Below, piece after piece: positions 43,676 through 53,331 of a stretch of DNA of 64,000 nt. The stretch's first letter is position 1. Every line of letters starts with the position of its first letter. The stretch is taken from positions 7,006,001 to 7,070,000 of the forward strand of contig NZ_JAPELX010000001.1 of assembly GCF_026343335.1 (NCBI RefSeq), in the 5' to 3' direction. The DNA comes from Streptomyces sp. NBC_00078. Lineage in GTDB: Bacteria > Actinomycetota > Actinomycetes > Streptomycetales > Streptomycetaceae. The position numbers and the translations under genes are program-made. The notes under the pieces were generated by a model. That model saw nothing but the letters and a program-made list of their open reading frames with translations. It had not been told where the DNA came from and did no database searches.

Positions 43676-45241
43676 ATGGACAACACGCGACTGGTTCCCC
43701 TCCCAGGCAGTGAGCGCAGCGCCCACGCGGATGCGCGCTCGACCGGAGCAGTGAGCGATTCGGAACGCATCGAGGTCACGCTGGTCCTGCGCCGTCGCAC
43801 CGAGATCCCAGATGAGCTGGTCGAAGGACCAGAGACGATCACGCGCGAGGAACTGGCGGCCCGTTACGGCGCCGACCCGGCCGACATCGACATGGTGAAG
43901 CGGTCAGCGGAGCAGCACGGGCTGACGGTGACGCAAGCGGATCCGGCCTCACGTCGGGTCAAGATCTCCGGAACGCTCGGTCAGCTGCGGTCCGTGGTGC
44001 AGGCCGACTCACTGACCATGGTCACCACCCCCGACCCGGCGGGCGAAGAACGCATGGTGGAGCACCGGCAGCGGACCGGCGACCTGCGCATCCTGCCCGA
44101 GTGGGACGGCGTGGTGATCGGCGTGACGGGCTTGGACAACCGACCGCAGGCCCGCCCGCACATCCAGCGCATGAAGGCCCATGCCGTCCACTCGTCGTAC
44201 TCGCCCGTCGACCTCGGCAAGATCTACCGCTTCCCCCAGGGCACGGACGGCAGCGGTCACACCATCGGCGTCATCGAACTCGGCGGCGGGATCCCGGAGG
44301 GCGACCTGGACGCGTACTTCGCCGAGCTGGGCATCCCCACGCCGCGCGTGGACGTCGTCGAGGTGGGCATCGGCAGTAACGCCCCGGGCGACCCGGCCGA
44401 CGGGGAAGTGATGCTCGACATCGAGGTGATCGGCGCGTTGGCGCCCGGTGCGCGCCAAGTCGTGTACTTCGCGGAGAACAGCGCGCAGGGCTTCGCCGAC
44501 GCCATCAGCACCGCGGTGTTCGCCGATCCCACGCCCACCGCAGTGAGCATCAGTTGGGGCCAGCGCGAGGACCTGTGGACCGCCCAGGGCCGCGCGATCC
44601 TCGACGCCGCACTGGCCGACGCCGGTGCCATGGGCGTCACCGTCTGCGTGGCTTCCGGTGACAACGGCAGCAGCGACGGCGACCCGACGGGCAAGGCGCA
44701 CACCGACTTCCCCGCTTCCAGCCCCCGCGCCCTCGCCTGCGGCGGTACGCACCTGGAAGCCGACCCGGCCACCAGCACCGTCAGCTCCGAGAGCGTGTGG
44801 AACAACGGCAACGGGTCCGCCTCCGGCGGCGGCGTCAGCCTAAAGTTCAACCAGCCCGGCTGGCAGGCGAACGTCGGCGTACCCAACGGCAACGGCCAGG
44901 ACCCCCGACGCGGCGTGCCCGATGTGGCCGCTGACGCCGACCCGAAGACCGGATACCGGGTGCTCATCCACGGCCGGGACGAGATCATCGGCGGCACCAG
45001 CGCTGTGGCCCCGCTCTGGGCCGCGTTGACCGTCCGTCTCTCCGAGGCGCTCGGCCACCCGCTCGGCATGCTCCAGCCCGTGCTGTACGACGGTGCGGCA
45101 CCGGGGGTGAGCCCGGCCGGCTTCCGTGACATCACCCTGGGCGACATCGGCGACTTCGCGGCCACGCCCGGCTGGGACGCCTGCACAGGACTCGGTGTCC
45201 CGGACGGGCAGGCACTGCTGGCCCGCCTCGCCTCGGTCTGA
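43676..45241 (+). CDS. S53 (kumamolisin/sedolisin) serine-carboxyl peptidase precursor
   Basis: A 521-residue S53 family peptidase with its pro-domain. The N-terminal LVPLPGSER is the usual start of prokumamolisin-like proteins, and the pro-domain runs to about residue 165. The catalytic domain shows the Glu/Asp pair in GEVMLDIEV (about 243-249), the oxyanion region SISWG and the Ser in GGTSAVAPLW (about 443), with C-terminal calcium-loop residues (DITLGDIGDF, ATPGWDACTGLG). No signal peptide is visible, as in several actinobacterial homologues. These enzymes are active at acid pH. It is followed by a strong terminator and probably is not part of the cluster. Confidence 0.92.
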   Translation: MDNTRLVPLPGSERSAHADARSTGAVSDSERIEVTLVLRRRTEIPDELVEGPETITREELAARYGADPADIDMVKRSAEQHGLTVTQADPASRRVKISGTLGQLRSVVQADSLTMVTTPDPAGEERMVEHRQRTGDLRILPEWDGVVIGVTGLDNRPQARPHIQRMKAHAVHSSYSPVDLGKIYRFPQGTDGSGHTIGVIELGGGIPEGDLDAYFAELGIPTPRVDVVEVGIGSNAPGDPADGEVMLDIEVIGALAPGARQVVYFAENSAQGFADAISTAVFADPTPTAVSISWGQREDLWTAQGRAILDAALADAGAMGVTVCVASGDNGSSDGDPTGKAHTDFPASSPRALACGGTHLEADPATSTVSSESVWNNGNGSASGGGVSLKFNQPGWQANVGVPNGNGQDPRRGVPDVAADADPKTGYRVLIHGRDEIIGGTSAVAPLWAALTVRLSEALGHPLGMLQPVLYDGAAPGVSPAGFRDITLGDIGDFAATPGWDACTGLGVPDGQALLARLASV

Positions 45242-45252
45242 CAACCGCACAC

Positions 45253-45291
45253 CCGTGCCGTCCACCAGGAACCCTCTGGTGGGCGGCACGG
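45253..45291. terminator. Bidirectional terminator between convergent genes
   Basis: A 16-bp stem (45253-45268 with 45276-45291) with one G-T wobble and a 7-base loop, located between the stops of the S53 peptidase (plus) and the PucR regulator (minus). Confidence 0.8.
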
Positions 45292-45347
45292 TGATTCAGG
45301 GGGCGACACGCCTCGGCGAGTCGCCGGAGGCGGCAGAGACGCCGCCC

Positions 45348-47048
45348 TCAGTCGTCGGCTGCTCGCCCAAGCGGCAGGTTGCTACCTTGACCGCCGTCCG
45401 CGCGGAATCTGAAGACGTCCAGTGCGGTGAGGGCCACATGCAGTTCCGTGCAGTTCTCGCCGGATTCGAGGTCGCAGTCCAGAAGGCGCTCGATGGTGCG
45501 CAGGCGTTGGTAGACGGTCTCCCGCGACAGCCCGCCCCGGCGTGCGGCCGTGGTCTTGTTGCCTGCCGCGTCCAGATAAAGGCGCAGGGTCGTCAACAGC
45601 TCGCTGCCGTGCCGGAAGTCGTGGTCGATGAGGCGGCCGAGCCGCCGCTCGGCGTAGTCCTGGATGCGGGTGTCCTCACGGAGTGCGTACAGCAGGCGCC
45701 GCAGGCCGATGTCGGACAGCTCGTGGAAGGAGCGGTCCGGAGGGAGGGGCTGGCCGGGTGGAGTGGCCTCGGCGACGCGGGCCGCCTCGTGGAAGGAGCG
45801 GGCGCTGTCGCGGAGGTCGGTGACCTCCGAGCCGACGGTCACGATCGCCTGCGGCACCAAGGCACGCGTGGAGCTGCCCACTTGTTCGACGGCGGGCCGC
45901 CACGGCTGGGTGGGACGCAGGGCCAGCAGGATGCCTAGACGGCCCGGAGCCAGCTCGCCGACGAGCGCCTGCGCCCCCGCCGCCCGGAGCTCCTGGGAAA
46001 GCCGGCCCTCCAGCACCGTGCTCTTGTCCGCCGTGGGGAGGTCGACGAGGAGGGCGCGGTACCGCCTGTCCTCGGTGGGCAGGCCGAGTGCGGCGACGCG
46101 GGCCCGGGCGTCCTCGGGTGAGCGGTGACGCTGACCTGCCAGGTCCTGCAAAGCGTTTCGGTGCGCTGTGCGTTCCCAGGGCGTGGGGTGAATGAGGCGG
46201 GCGACCGTCAGGGCCATCGCCGTCCGCTCCAGCACGGTGACGGGCTCCGGCGCAAAGGCCGGCCCGTCGGCTCCGGCCGGGAGCATGACCACCCGGCCCC
46301 AGCGCTCGCCCTGGTACTCCACGGCAGCGACGAGCCAGCCGGCCGTGCCGCTTGTGCCGGCTCCGAACGGGATCTGCCGGGAGCGCTCCTCCCAGTCGCG
46401 GAGAACCTCTTCCACCGTGTTGCCGGAGGGCTCGCACATCAGTGCCTGGTGCATCAGGTTTTCCAGGACGACCGTGTGGCCGCTCATCTCGGCCGCCGCG
46501 CGCATCACCTCCTCCGGGCCCGCCCCGCGCAACGTCAGGGTGGTGAACGCCTCGTGGATCCGCTGGGTCCGGCGCATCGCCTCGGCCTGGTTGCCGAGGA
46601 TGAGGCTGTGCACGACCTGAGTGACCTCAAGGAAGTTGACGTCCTTGGCGAGGGCGATCAGCGGGAGGCCACGGGCGTGGCAGGCGTGGACGAGCGCGTC
46701 GGGCGGGCGGTGGTAGCGCCGTACGAGTTCGATCACCAGGGCCGCCGCCGGTACGTCGGCGAGTTCGTCGACGTACCGGCGCACACCCGCGGGGTCGTCC
46801 GGCAGGGGCATGCCGGTGGTCAGGACGAGTTCGCCGCCCTTGAGGAAGGAGGCGGGGTCCGTCAGCTCGGTGATGTGGACCCAGCGCACCGGCCGGTCGA
46901 GATGGGTGACCCCGGTGACGACGCGGGGCTGTCCGGCGGCCAGGACGGGAAGGGCGAGCACGTCGGCGACGGTCGGCGTGTGGCCTGCGGTGGCCGCGCC
47001 GGGGTCGTTCGTGCGCGGTGGATGAGCCGTAGTGCGGTGGTCGTTCAC
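45348..47048 (-). CDS. PucR-family transcriptional regulator
   Basis: A 566-residue regulator. The N-terminal PucR domain (about 27-150: TVADVLALPVL, WVHITELTDPASFLKGGELVLTTG) is followed by a GGDEF-like central region and a C-terminal PucR-type helix-turn-helix (about 495-545: LRLYLDAAGNKTTAARRGGL, SRETVYQRLRTIERLL). The GTG at 47048 has GGAGACACC upstream. It is transcribed away from the aminotransferase operon across a 276-base gap. In Streptomyces this arrangement usually means the regulator controls the neighbouring amine/GABA catabolic genes, as for GabR. Confidence 0.92.
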   Translation of the reverse strand: MNDHRTTAHPPRTNDPGAATAGHTPTVADVLALPVLAAGQPRVVTGVTHLDRPVRWVHITELTDPASFLKGGELVLTTGMPLPDDPAGVRRYVDELADVPAAALVIELVRRYHRPPDALVHACHARGLPLIALAKDVNFLEVTQVVHSLILGNQAEAMRRTQRIHEAFTTLTLRGAGPEEVMRAAAEMSGHTVVLENLMHQALMCEPSGNTVEEVLRDWEERSRQIPFGAGTSGTAGWLVAAVEYQGERWGRVVMLPAGADGPAFAPEPVTVLERTAMALTVARLIHPTPWERTAHRNALQDLAGQRHRSPEDARARVAALGLPTEDRRYRALLVDLPTADKSTVLEGRLSQELRAAGAQALVGELAPGRLGILLALRPTQPWRPAVEQVGSSTRALVPQAIVTVGSEVTDLRDSARSFHEAARVAEATPPGQPLPPDRSFHELSDIGLRRLLYALREDTRIQDYAERRLGRLIDHDFRHGSELLTTLRLYLDAAGNKTTAARRGGLSRETVYQRLRTIERLLDCDLESGENCTELHVALTALDVFRFRADGGQGSNLPLGRAADD

Positions 47049-47324
47049 GGTGTCTCCAGGAGCCCTGCTCGCGCGAAGCCGCGAACTCGGGGGACTGCCC
47101 GGTCACTCTGACAAGCGCCGCTGACCTGCGCAAGAGGCAGCCCGCAGTGGCTGCCGTGGCGAGAGCGGATGGCTGCCGTGCCGCGAGGCTGACACAACGT
47201 CCGGACGCGGTGCCCTGGCTGGACACATCACGCGTTGTGGTGGCCGGGCGCGCTCGGGATGCTCGGTGTGCCGGAGCGCACCACGCAGGTCGCGCAACCC
47301 ATGACACACGGCCGGGAGACGAAC

Positions 47325-48593
47325 ATGACCGCACTGTCGCCGCACCTTCGCCAGGCCACACCCGTGGTGGCGGTCAGGGGCGAGGGCGTCCATCTCTACG
47401 GCGAGGACGGCCGCCGCTATCTCGACTTCACCGCGGGCATCGGTGTCACCAGCACCGGCCACTGCCACCCCAGGGTCGTGGCGGCGGCGCAGGAGCAGGT
47501 GGGCACGCTGATCCACGGCCAGTACACGACGGTCATGCACCAGCCGCTGCGGCAGCTTGTCGACAAGCTGGGTGAGGTGCTGCCGGCGGGTCTGGACAGC
47601 CTGTTCTTCACCAACTCCGGGAGCGAGGCCGTCGAGTCCGCGCTGCGGCTGGCCCGGCAGGCCACCGGCCGCCCGAACGTCCTGGTGTGCCACGGCGGCT
47701 TCCACGGCCGTACCGTCGCCGCCGCCTCCATGACCACCTCGGGCACCCGTTTCCGCTCCGGGTTCTCCCCGCTGATGAGCGGCGTGGTCGTCACCCCGTT
47801 CCCGACGGCCTACCGCTACGGCTGGGACGAGGAGACCGCGACCCGTTTCGCCCTGAGGGAACTGGACTACACGCTCCAGACGATCTCCTCGCCCGCGGAC
47901 ACGGCCGCGGTCATCGTGGAGCCGGTGCTGGGCGAGGGCGGATACGTCCCCGCGAACCGCGCTTTCCTGGAGGGCCTGCGGGAGCGAGCGGATCGCCACG
48001 GCTTCCTGCTGATCCTCGACGAGGTGCAGACGGGCGTCGGCCGCACCGGCCGCTTCTGGGGCCACGACCACTTCGGCGTCACCCCCGACATCCTCGTCAC
48101 CGCCAAGGGCCTGGCCAGCGGCTTTCCGCTGTCCGGCATCGCGGCCTCCGAGGAACTGATGACCAAGGCGTGGCCGGGCTCGCAGGGCGGCACCTACGGC
48201 GCCAACGCCGTCGCCTGCGCGGCGGCCTGCGCCACCCTCGACGTCGTACGCGACGAGAAGCTCGTGGAGAACGCCGAGGCGATGGGCAAGCGGCTGCGGC
48301 AGGGGTTGGAGGCGGTGGCCGACCGGACGCCGGGCATCGGCGACGTGCGCGGCCTCGGGCTCATGCTGGCCAGCGAGTTCGTCACCGAGGACGGCAGCCC
48401 CGATCCCGAGACGGCCGCCCGGGTACAGCGCGCCGCCGTCGACGAGGGCCTGCTCCTGCTGCTGTGCGGGGCCTGGAACCAGGTCGTACGGATGATTCCG
48501 GCGCTGGTGATCGACGAGACGGCCGTGGACGAGGGCATCCAGGCGTGGGCGAGTGCGGTCGAGGCCGGCACATCGGGAGCGGCAGGGCGATGA
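47325..48593 (+). CDS. gabT: Class III aminotransferase, 4-aminobutyrate aminotransferase-like
   Basis: A 422-residue PLP enzyme of fold type I, class III. Landmarks: TGIGVTSTGHCHPRV-like N-terminal region, NSGSEAVESAL, HGGFHGRT, DEVQTGVGRTG and the PLP lysine in TAKGLASGFPLSG. The ATG at 47325 has GGGAGAC upstream; an earlier in-frame ATG has no family similarity. The PucR regulator and an aldehyde dehydrogenase in the same operon suggest GABA or a related omega-amino acid as substrate, giving a semialdehyde. The exact substrate is inferred. The stop overlaps the next start (ATGA). Confidence 0.85.
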   Translation: MTALSPHLRQATPVVAVRGEGVHLYGEDGRRYLDFTAGIGVTSTGHCHPRVVAAAQEQVGTLIHGQYTTVMHQPLRQLVDKLGEVLPAGLDSLFFTNSGSEAVESALRLARQATGRPNVLVCHGGFHGRTVAAASMTTSGTRFRSGFSPLMSGVVVTPFPTAYRYGWDEETATRFALRELDYTLQTISSPADTAAVIVEPVLGEGGYVPANRAFLEGLRERADRHGFLLILDEVQTGVGRTGRFWGHDHFGVTPDILVTAKGLASGFPLSGIAASEELMTKAWPGSQGGTYGANAVACAAACATLDVVRDEKLVENAEAMGKRLRQGLEAVADRTPGIGDVRGLGLMLASEFVTEDGSPDPETAARVQRAAVDEGLLLLLCGAWNQVVRMIPALVIDETAVDEGIQAWASAVEAGTSGAAGR

Positions 48594-51493
48594 CGGACAC
48601 GACCACGGCCCTGGAGCCGCTGGTGGTGCGGCTCGCCGAGACCGCTCCCGGCCTGCGGGTGGAGACCGGCGCGGGCCCCACCGGCCTCTACGCCTACGAC
48701 GCCTCCAACTACCGGGTCCCGCCGCGGGCCGTGGTCTTCCCGCGCAGCGCCGATGACGTGGTCGCGGTGTTGCGGGCCTGCCGCGAGGCACACGTTCCGG
48801 TCACCGCGCGAGGCGGCGGCACCAGCATGGCCGGCAACGCGGTCGGGCCCGGTGTCGTCCTGGACTTCTCGCGATACATGAACCGGATCCTGGCCATCGA
48901 CCCGGTCGCCCGCACCGCGCGCGTCGAGGCCGGAGTGATCCTGGACGCGCTGCGCGGTGCGACCGCCCTGCACGGACTCACCTTCGGCCCCGACCCGTCC
49001 TCGCACAGCCGCTGCACCCTCGGCGGCATGATCGGCAACGACGCCTGCGGCAACCGGTCCGTGCGGCACGGGCGCACCAGCGGCCATATCGAGGCGCTGG
49101 AGATCGTGACGGCCGACGGCGTGCGGGCCGTCGCCGACCGGACCGGCCTACGCGCGGCCGACCCGGACGACCCGGACGCGGTCGGCCGGGTCGCCCGCCT
49201 CGAAGCGGACGTACGACGCCTCATCGGCGGGAACCTGGCGGCGATCCGCACCGAGCTGGGCCGGGTACCGCGTCAGGTCTCCGGCTACCAGCTGCACCAC
49301 CTGCTGCCCGAGCACGGCTTCGACGTGGCTCGCGCGCTGGTGGGCACCGAGGGCTCCTGTGCGGTCGTCACCGCGGCGACGGTCCGCCTGGTGGCGACCG
49401 CACAGGCTTCCACCCTCCTCACCCTCGGCTACGACGACGTGGTCGACGCCGCCGAGGACGTGCCGGAGATCCTGCGCCAAAACCCCACCGCCGTGGAGGG
49501 TATGGACGAGGCGATCGTCGCCACCATGCGTGCCAGGCGTGGTCCCGACTCCGTCACCGGCCTCCCCGGGGGGCGGGCTTGGCTGTACGTCGAACTCGAC
49601 GGCGACGACCAGGCGGCCGTCGACGCCCGCGCCGCCGAACTGCTGGAGGTGCTCACCGCCCGCGGCCGGCTGACCGGCGGGCGGGTCGTGGAGAGTCCGG
49701 CCGAGCGGCGCTCGCTGTGGCGGGTGCGGGAGGACGGGGCGGGGCTGGCCGCGCGACTCGTCGACGGCGGGGAGTCCTGGCCCGGCTGGGAGGACGCGGC
49801 GGTCGCGCCCGAGGACCTGGCCGCCTACCTGCGCGGCTTCCGCAAGCTGCTGGCCGCGCATGGCCTGACCGGTGTGCTGTACGGGCACTTCGGCGCGGGC
49901 TGTGTCCACGTGCGCATCGACTTCGACCTCGCCACCGACACAGGGCGGGCCGCCACCCGCCGGTTCCTGACGGAGGCCGCCGCCCTGGTCGTCGAGCACG
50001 GCGGAAGCCTGTCGGGTGAGCACGGCGACGGGCGGGCGCGCGGTGAGCTGCTGGAGGTGATGTACAGCCACCGGCTGATCCGGGCGTTCGCCGCCTTCAA
50101 GGAGATCTTCGATCCCGAGGGGCTGCTCAACCCCGGTGTCATCGTGGCCCCGGCACCGCTGGACGCCGACCTTGCGCTGCACACGCCCTCCGAGGTGCTG
50201 CCCGTCGACACGCTGTTCTCCTTCCCGCACGACGAGGACGGCTTCGCCGGAGCGGTGCGCCGCTGTGTCGGGGTGGGCCGATGTCGCAGCGACGCCGGCG
50301 GAGTGATGTGTCCCAGCTACCGGGCCACGGGGGAGGAGAACGACTCCACCCGCGGCCGGGCCCGCCTGCTCCAGGAGATGGTGCGGGGCGGAACCGTCCA
50401 GGACGGCTGGCGCTCCACCGACGTACGTGACGCCCTCGACCTGTGCCTGTCCTGCAAGGCCTGCTCCAGTGACTGCCCGGTCGGCGTCGACATGGCCACG
50501 TACAAGGCGGAGTTCCTGCACCACCACTACAAGGGCAGACTCAGACCCCGCTCCCACTACTCCCTGGGCTGGCTGCCCCTGACGTCCAGGCTCGTCGGAT
50601 ACGCGGCCCGCCCGGTGAACGCGCTGCTGCGCGGGCCCGTCGGGAAGCTGCTCGCCCGCCTCGGCGGCGTGACCACGAAACGCCGGATCCCCGCCTTCGC
50701 CTCCCGGCGCGCGCTGCGCCGGGGCCTGCGGAAGGCGAGGACCGGTGAACCGGCGAAGACCCTTCTCTTCGTGGACAGCTTCACCCGGGCCTTCCGCCCC
50801 GAGGTGGCCGGGGCCGCGAGCCGCGTCCTCGCCGAAGCCGGAATTCCCTGCACGGCGCAGGACGACCTGTGCTGCGGCCTGACCTGGGTGAGCACCGGCC
50901 AGCTGTCGATGGCGCGCCGCATCATGGCCCGCACGGTCGCCCGCCTGGACAACGGCGACGACCGGCCCATCGTCGTGGCCGAACCCAGCTGCGCCGCAGC
51001 GCTCAAGCGTGACGTGCCCGAACTCCTCGGCACCGACGCCGCCCGCCGTGTCGCGGCCCGGGTCCACACCCTCACCGGAGCCCTGACCGACCTCGCCGCA
51101 CCCGGCTGGACGCCACCGGAACTGCCGGACACCGTCGTCCTGCAGACCCACTGCCACGAGTACGCCACCTTCCAGGGCCGCCACCCCCGCGACCTGCTGC
51201 GCCGCCTCGGCGTAGGGAAGGTCGACGAGGCCGAGGGCTGCTGCGGACTCGCCGGCAACTTCGGCTTCGAGGAACAGCACTACGACACGTCGATGGCCGT
51301 CGCGGACCTGGCCCTGAAACCCCGCCTCGACGGGATCGACCAGGACACCCCGACCGTCGTCGTGGCCGACGGCTTCAGCTGCGCGACCCAGATCGACCAC
51401 CTCGCCGGAGACCAGGGTGTCCGCGCCCTGCACCTCGCGGAACTGCTCGACCCCGCCGCCGACCGGCCCGGACAACCAGGAGAGACCTCATGA
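48590..51493 (+). CDS. FAD-linked oxidase / 4Fe-4S dehydrogenase (D-2-hydroxyacid type)
   Basis: A 967-residue fusion. The N-terminal FAD_binding_4 domain has TARGGGTSMAGNAVGPG and DPSSHSRCTLGGMIGND. An FAD-oxidase C-terminal domain follows, with GHFGAGCVHVRID and SGEHGDGRARG. A dicluster ferredoxin domain has CVGVGRC-----CP and CLSCKACSSDCPVGVD near 615-630. C-terminal CCG domains have CCGLTW and CCGLAGNFGF. This is the layout of large D-lactate / D-2-hydroxyglutarate dehydrogenases that pass electrons to the respiratory chain. It overlaps both neighbours by 4 bases, so it belongs to the operon. Such a flavoprotein is unusual in a plain GABA pathway; oxidation of a hydroxyacid side product is one possibility. 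Confidence 0.9.
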   Translation: MTDTTTALEPLVVRLAETAPGLRVETGAGPTGLYAYDASNYRVPPRAVVFPRSADDVVAVLRACREAHVPVTARGGGTSMAGNAVGPGVVLDFSRYMNRILAIDPVARTARVEAGVILDALRGATALHGLTFGPDPSSHSRCTLGGMIGNDACGNRSVRHGRTSGHIEALEIVTADGVRAVADRTGLRAADPDDPDAVGRVARLEADVRRLIGGNLAAIRTELGRVPRQVSGYQLHHLLPEHGFDVARALVGTEGSCAVVTAATVRLVATAQASTLLTLGYDDVVDAAEDVPEILRQNPTAVEGMDEAIVATMRARRGPDSVTGLPGGRAWLYVELDGDDQAAVDARAAELLEVLTARGRLTGGRVVESPAERRSLWRVREDGAGLAARLVDGGESWPGWEDAAVAPEDLAAYLRGFRKLLAAHGLTGVLYGHFGAGCVHVRIDFDLATDTGRAATRRFLTEAAALVVEHGGSLSGEHGDGRARGELLEVMYSHRLIRAFAAFKEIFDPEGLLNPGVIVAPAPLDADLALHTPSEVLPVDTLFSFPHDEDGFAGAVRRCVGVGRCRSDAGGVMCPSYRATGEENDSTRGRARLLQEMVRGGTVQDGWRSTDVRDALDLCLSCKACSSDCPVGVDMATYKAEFLHHHYKGRLRPRSHYSLGWLPLTSRLVGYAARPVNALLRGPVGKLLARLGGVTTKRRIPAFASRRALRRGLRKARTGEPAKTLLFVDSFTRAFRPEVAGAASRVLAEAGIPCTAQDDLCCGLTWVSTGQLSMARRIMARTVARLDNGDDRPIVVAEPSCAAALKRDVPELLGTDAARRVAARVHTLTGALTDLAAPGWTPPELPDTVVLQTHCHEYATFQGRHPRDLLRRLGVGKVDEAEGCCGLAGNFGFEEQHYDTSMAVADLALKPRLDGIDQDTPTVVVADGFSCATQIDHLAGDQGVRALHLAELLDPAADRPGQPGETS

Positions 51494-52929
51494 CCGACAC
51501 ACCCACGCAGTTGTTCATCGGCGGCGCCTGGGTGGACGCCGCGGACGGTGCCACCATGCCCATCGACGACCCGGCGACCGGCGAGATCCTCTGCCATGTC
51601 GCCGACGCGGGGCCCAAGGAGGCCCGGCTCGCCGAGGAAGCGGCCGCGCAGGCACAGACGGAATGGGCCCGTACGGCACCCCGGGTGCGCAGCGAGATCC
51701 TGCGCCGCGCCTACGAGATCATCATCGAGCGCACCGATGAGCTCGCCCATCTGATGACGTCCGAGATGGGCAAGCCGCTGGCCGAGGCCAGGGGGGAGGT
51801 GGCGTACGCGGCCGAGTTCTTCCGCTGGTTCTCCGAGGAGGCCGTCCGTATCGACGGCGGCTACGGCACCCTTCCCGACGGCCGCAACCGCATGCTGCTC
51901 TCCCGCCGCCCGGTCGGCCCCTGCCTGCTGATCACCCCGTGGAACTTCCCCCTGGCCATGGGCACCCGCAAGATCGGCCCGGCCATCGCGGCCGGTTGCA
52001 CGATGGTGCTCAAGCCGGCCCCGCAGACCCCGCTGTCCAGTCTGGCGCTCGCCGCGATCCTCAAGGAGGCCGGGCTGCCGGACGGCGTGCTGAACGTCGT
52101 CACCACCTCCCGTGCGGCAGAGGTGTGTGAGCCGCTCCTGCGCGGCGGGCGGATCCGCAAGCTCTCCTTCACCGGCTCCACGGCCGTCGGGCAGCTGCTC
52201 CTCGCCCAGAGCGCGGAGGCGGTCGTACGGACCTCGATGGAGCTGGGCGGCAACGCGCCGTTCATCGTCTTCGAGGACGCCGACCTGGACAAGGCCGTGG
52301 ACGGCGCGATGGTCGCCAAGATGCGCAACATGGGCGAGGCGTGCACGGCGGCGAACCGCTTCTTCGTGCACCGGTCGGTGGCGGAGGAGTTCGGCCGGCG
52401 CCTGGCCGAGCGCATGGGCGCGCTCGTCGTGGGCCCGGGCACCCGGGAGGGCGTCGACGTCGGCCCGCTGATCGACAGGACGGGACGCGGCAAGGTGGAG
52501 GAACTGGTCGCCGACGCGGTGGAACGCGGGGCACAGGTGCTCGTAGGCGGCCGTACGCCCGAAGGCCCCGGCTGCTTCTACCCGCCGACCGTGCTGGCCG
52601 GCGTCGATCCCGCAAGCCGCCTGATGGGCACGGAGATCTTCGGCCCCGTCGCCGCGATCCTCACCTTCGACGACGAGGACGAGGTGGTGAGCCGTGCCAA
52701 CGACACCCCCTGGGGACTCGTCGGCTACGTCTTCACCGAGGGCCTCGACCGTGCCCTGCGGGTGAGCGAGCGGCTGGAAGTGGGCATGGTGGGGCTGAAC
52801 ACAGGTCTCGTGTCCAACCCTGCCGCCCCCTTCGGCGGGGTCAAGCAGTCCGGCCTCGGTCGCGAGGGAGGACGGGTGGGCCTCGACGAGTTCCTGGAGT
52901 ACCAGTACCTCGCGGTGCCCGTGGGATGA
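51490..52929 (+). CDS. gabD: NAD(P)-dependent aldehyde dehydrogenase, succinate-semialdehyde dehydrogenase-like
   Basis: A 479-residue aldehyde dehydrogenase of usual length. It has ITPWNFPLAM (cofactor), FTGSTAVGQLL, the general-base Glu in ELGGNAPF and the catalytic Cys in MGEACTAANRF, and ends with PFGGVKQSGLGREGG. It oxidises the semialdehyde made by the aminotransferase to the acid, most likely succinate semialdehyde to succinate. Translation is coupled to the preceding flavoprotein by ATGA overlap. The terminator at 53120 closes the operon. Confidence 0.87.
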   Translation: MTDTPTQLFIGGAWVDAADGATMPIDDPATGEILCHVADAGPKEARLAEEAAAQAQTEWARTAPRVRSEILRRAYEIIIERTDELAHLMTSEMGKPLAEARGEVAYAAEFFRWFSEEAVRIDGGYGTLPDGRNRMLLSRRPVGPCLLITPWNFPLAMGTRKIGPAIAAGCTMVLKPAPQTPLSSLALAAILKEAGLPDGVLNVVTTSRAAEVCEPLLRGGRIRKLSFTGSTAVGQLLLAQSAEAVVRTSMELGGNAPFIVFEDADLDKAVDGAMVAKMRNMGEACTAANRFFVHRSVAEEFGRRLAERMGALVVGPGTREGVDVGPLIDRTGRGKVEELVADAVERGAQVLVGGRTPEGPGCFYPPTVLAGVDPASRLMGTEIFGPVAAILTFDDEDEVVSRANDTPWGLVGYVFTEGLDRALRVSERLEVGMVGLNTGLVSNPAAPFGGVKQSGLGREGGRVGLDEFLEYQYLAVPVG

Positions 52930-53119
52930 CAGCGGTCTCCCTGCCCGATCCGCGCCTCGACGCCGCACTCAGTGCAGGTGGCGTGCGGTGATCTCGGCCG
53001 CGGTGCCGGTCACGAGCCTTCCCAGCTCGGGGCACACCCTGGTTCCTGCCGTTCGGCGGCGCCTACCACAAGGCCAAGGATCGCCTGTTCTGAGAAGGTA
53101 CCGACACCGGTGACACCAC

Positions 53120-53155
53120 GGGGGCCTTTTGCGCAGCGGCGCCAAAAGGCCCCCC
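53120..53155. terminator. Terminator after aldehyde dehydrogenase operon
   Basis: An 11-bp perfect stem GGGGGCCTTTT/AAAAGGCCCCC with a GC-rich inner loop that can extend the stem. It lies about 190 bases past the gabD-like stop. Confidence 0.8.
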
Positions 53156-53276
53156 ACCATGCCTCCCGAGAGAAGGCCTCCGCCCTCATGACCGTCGTCG
53201 GCGGCTCACGAGGATGACTTCCTGGAATGGCCTGGAACGACACGGTGGACGTGGACGTGGTGCCGTACACGACGCA

Positions 53277-53305
53277 GGGGTGATCCCGGACAACGGGATC
53301 ACCCC
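53277..53305. terminator. Terminator for the BNR-repeat protein gene
   Basis: A 12-bp perfect stem GGGGTGATCCCG/CGGGATCACCCC around a 5-base loop, 27 bases beyond the stop of the minus-strand gene. Confidence 0.8.
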
Positions 53306-53331
53306 CGCGACAACCTTCCGGCACCGCTACG

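Larger units (their letters stand above)
52930..53331. other. Intergenic with two terminators
   Basis: 402 bases between convergent genes. It contains a terminator for each direction (53120-53155 and 53277-53305). A short plus frame ending PFGGAYHKAKDRLF at about 53094 looks faintly protein-like but has no identifiable start or family. Confidence 0.6.
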
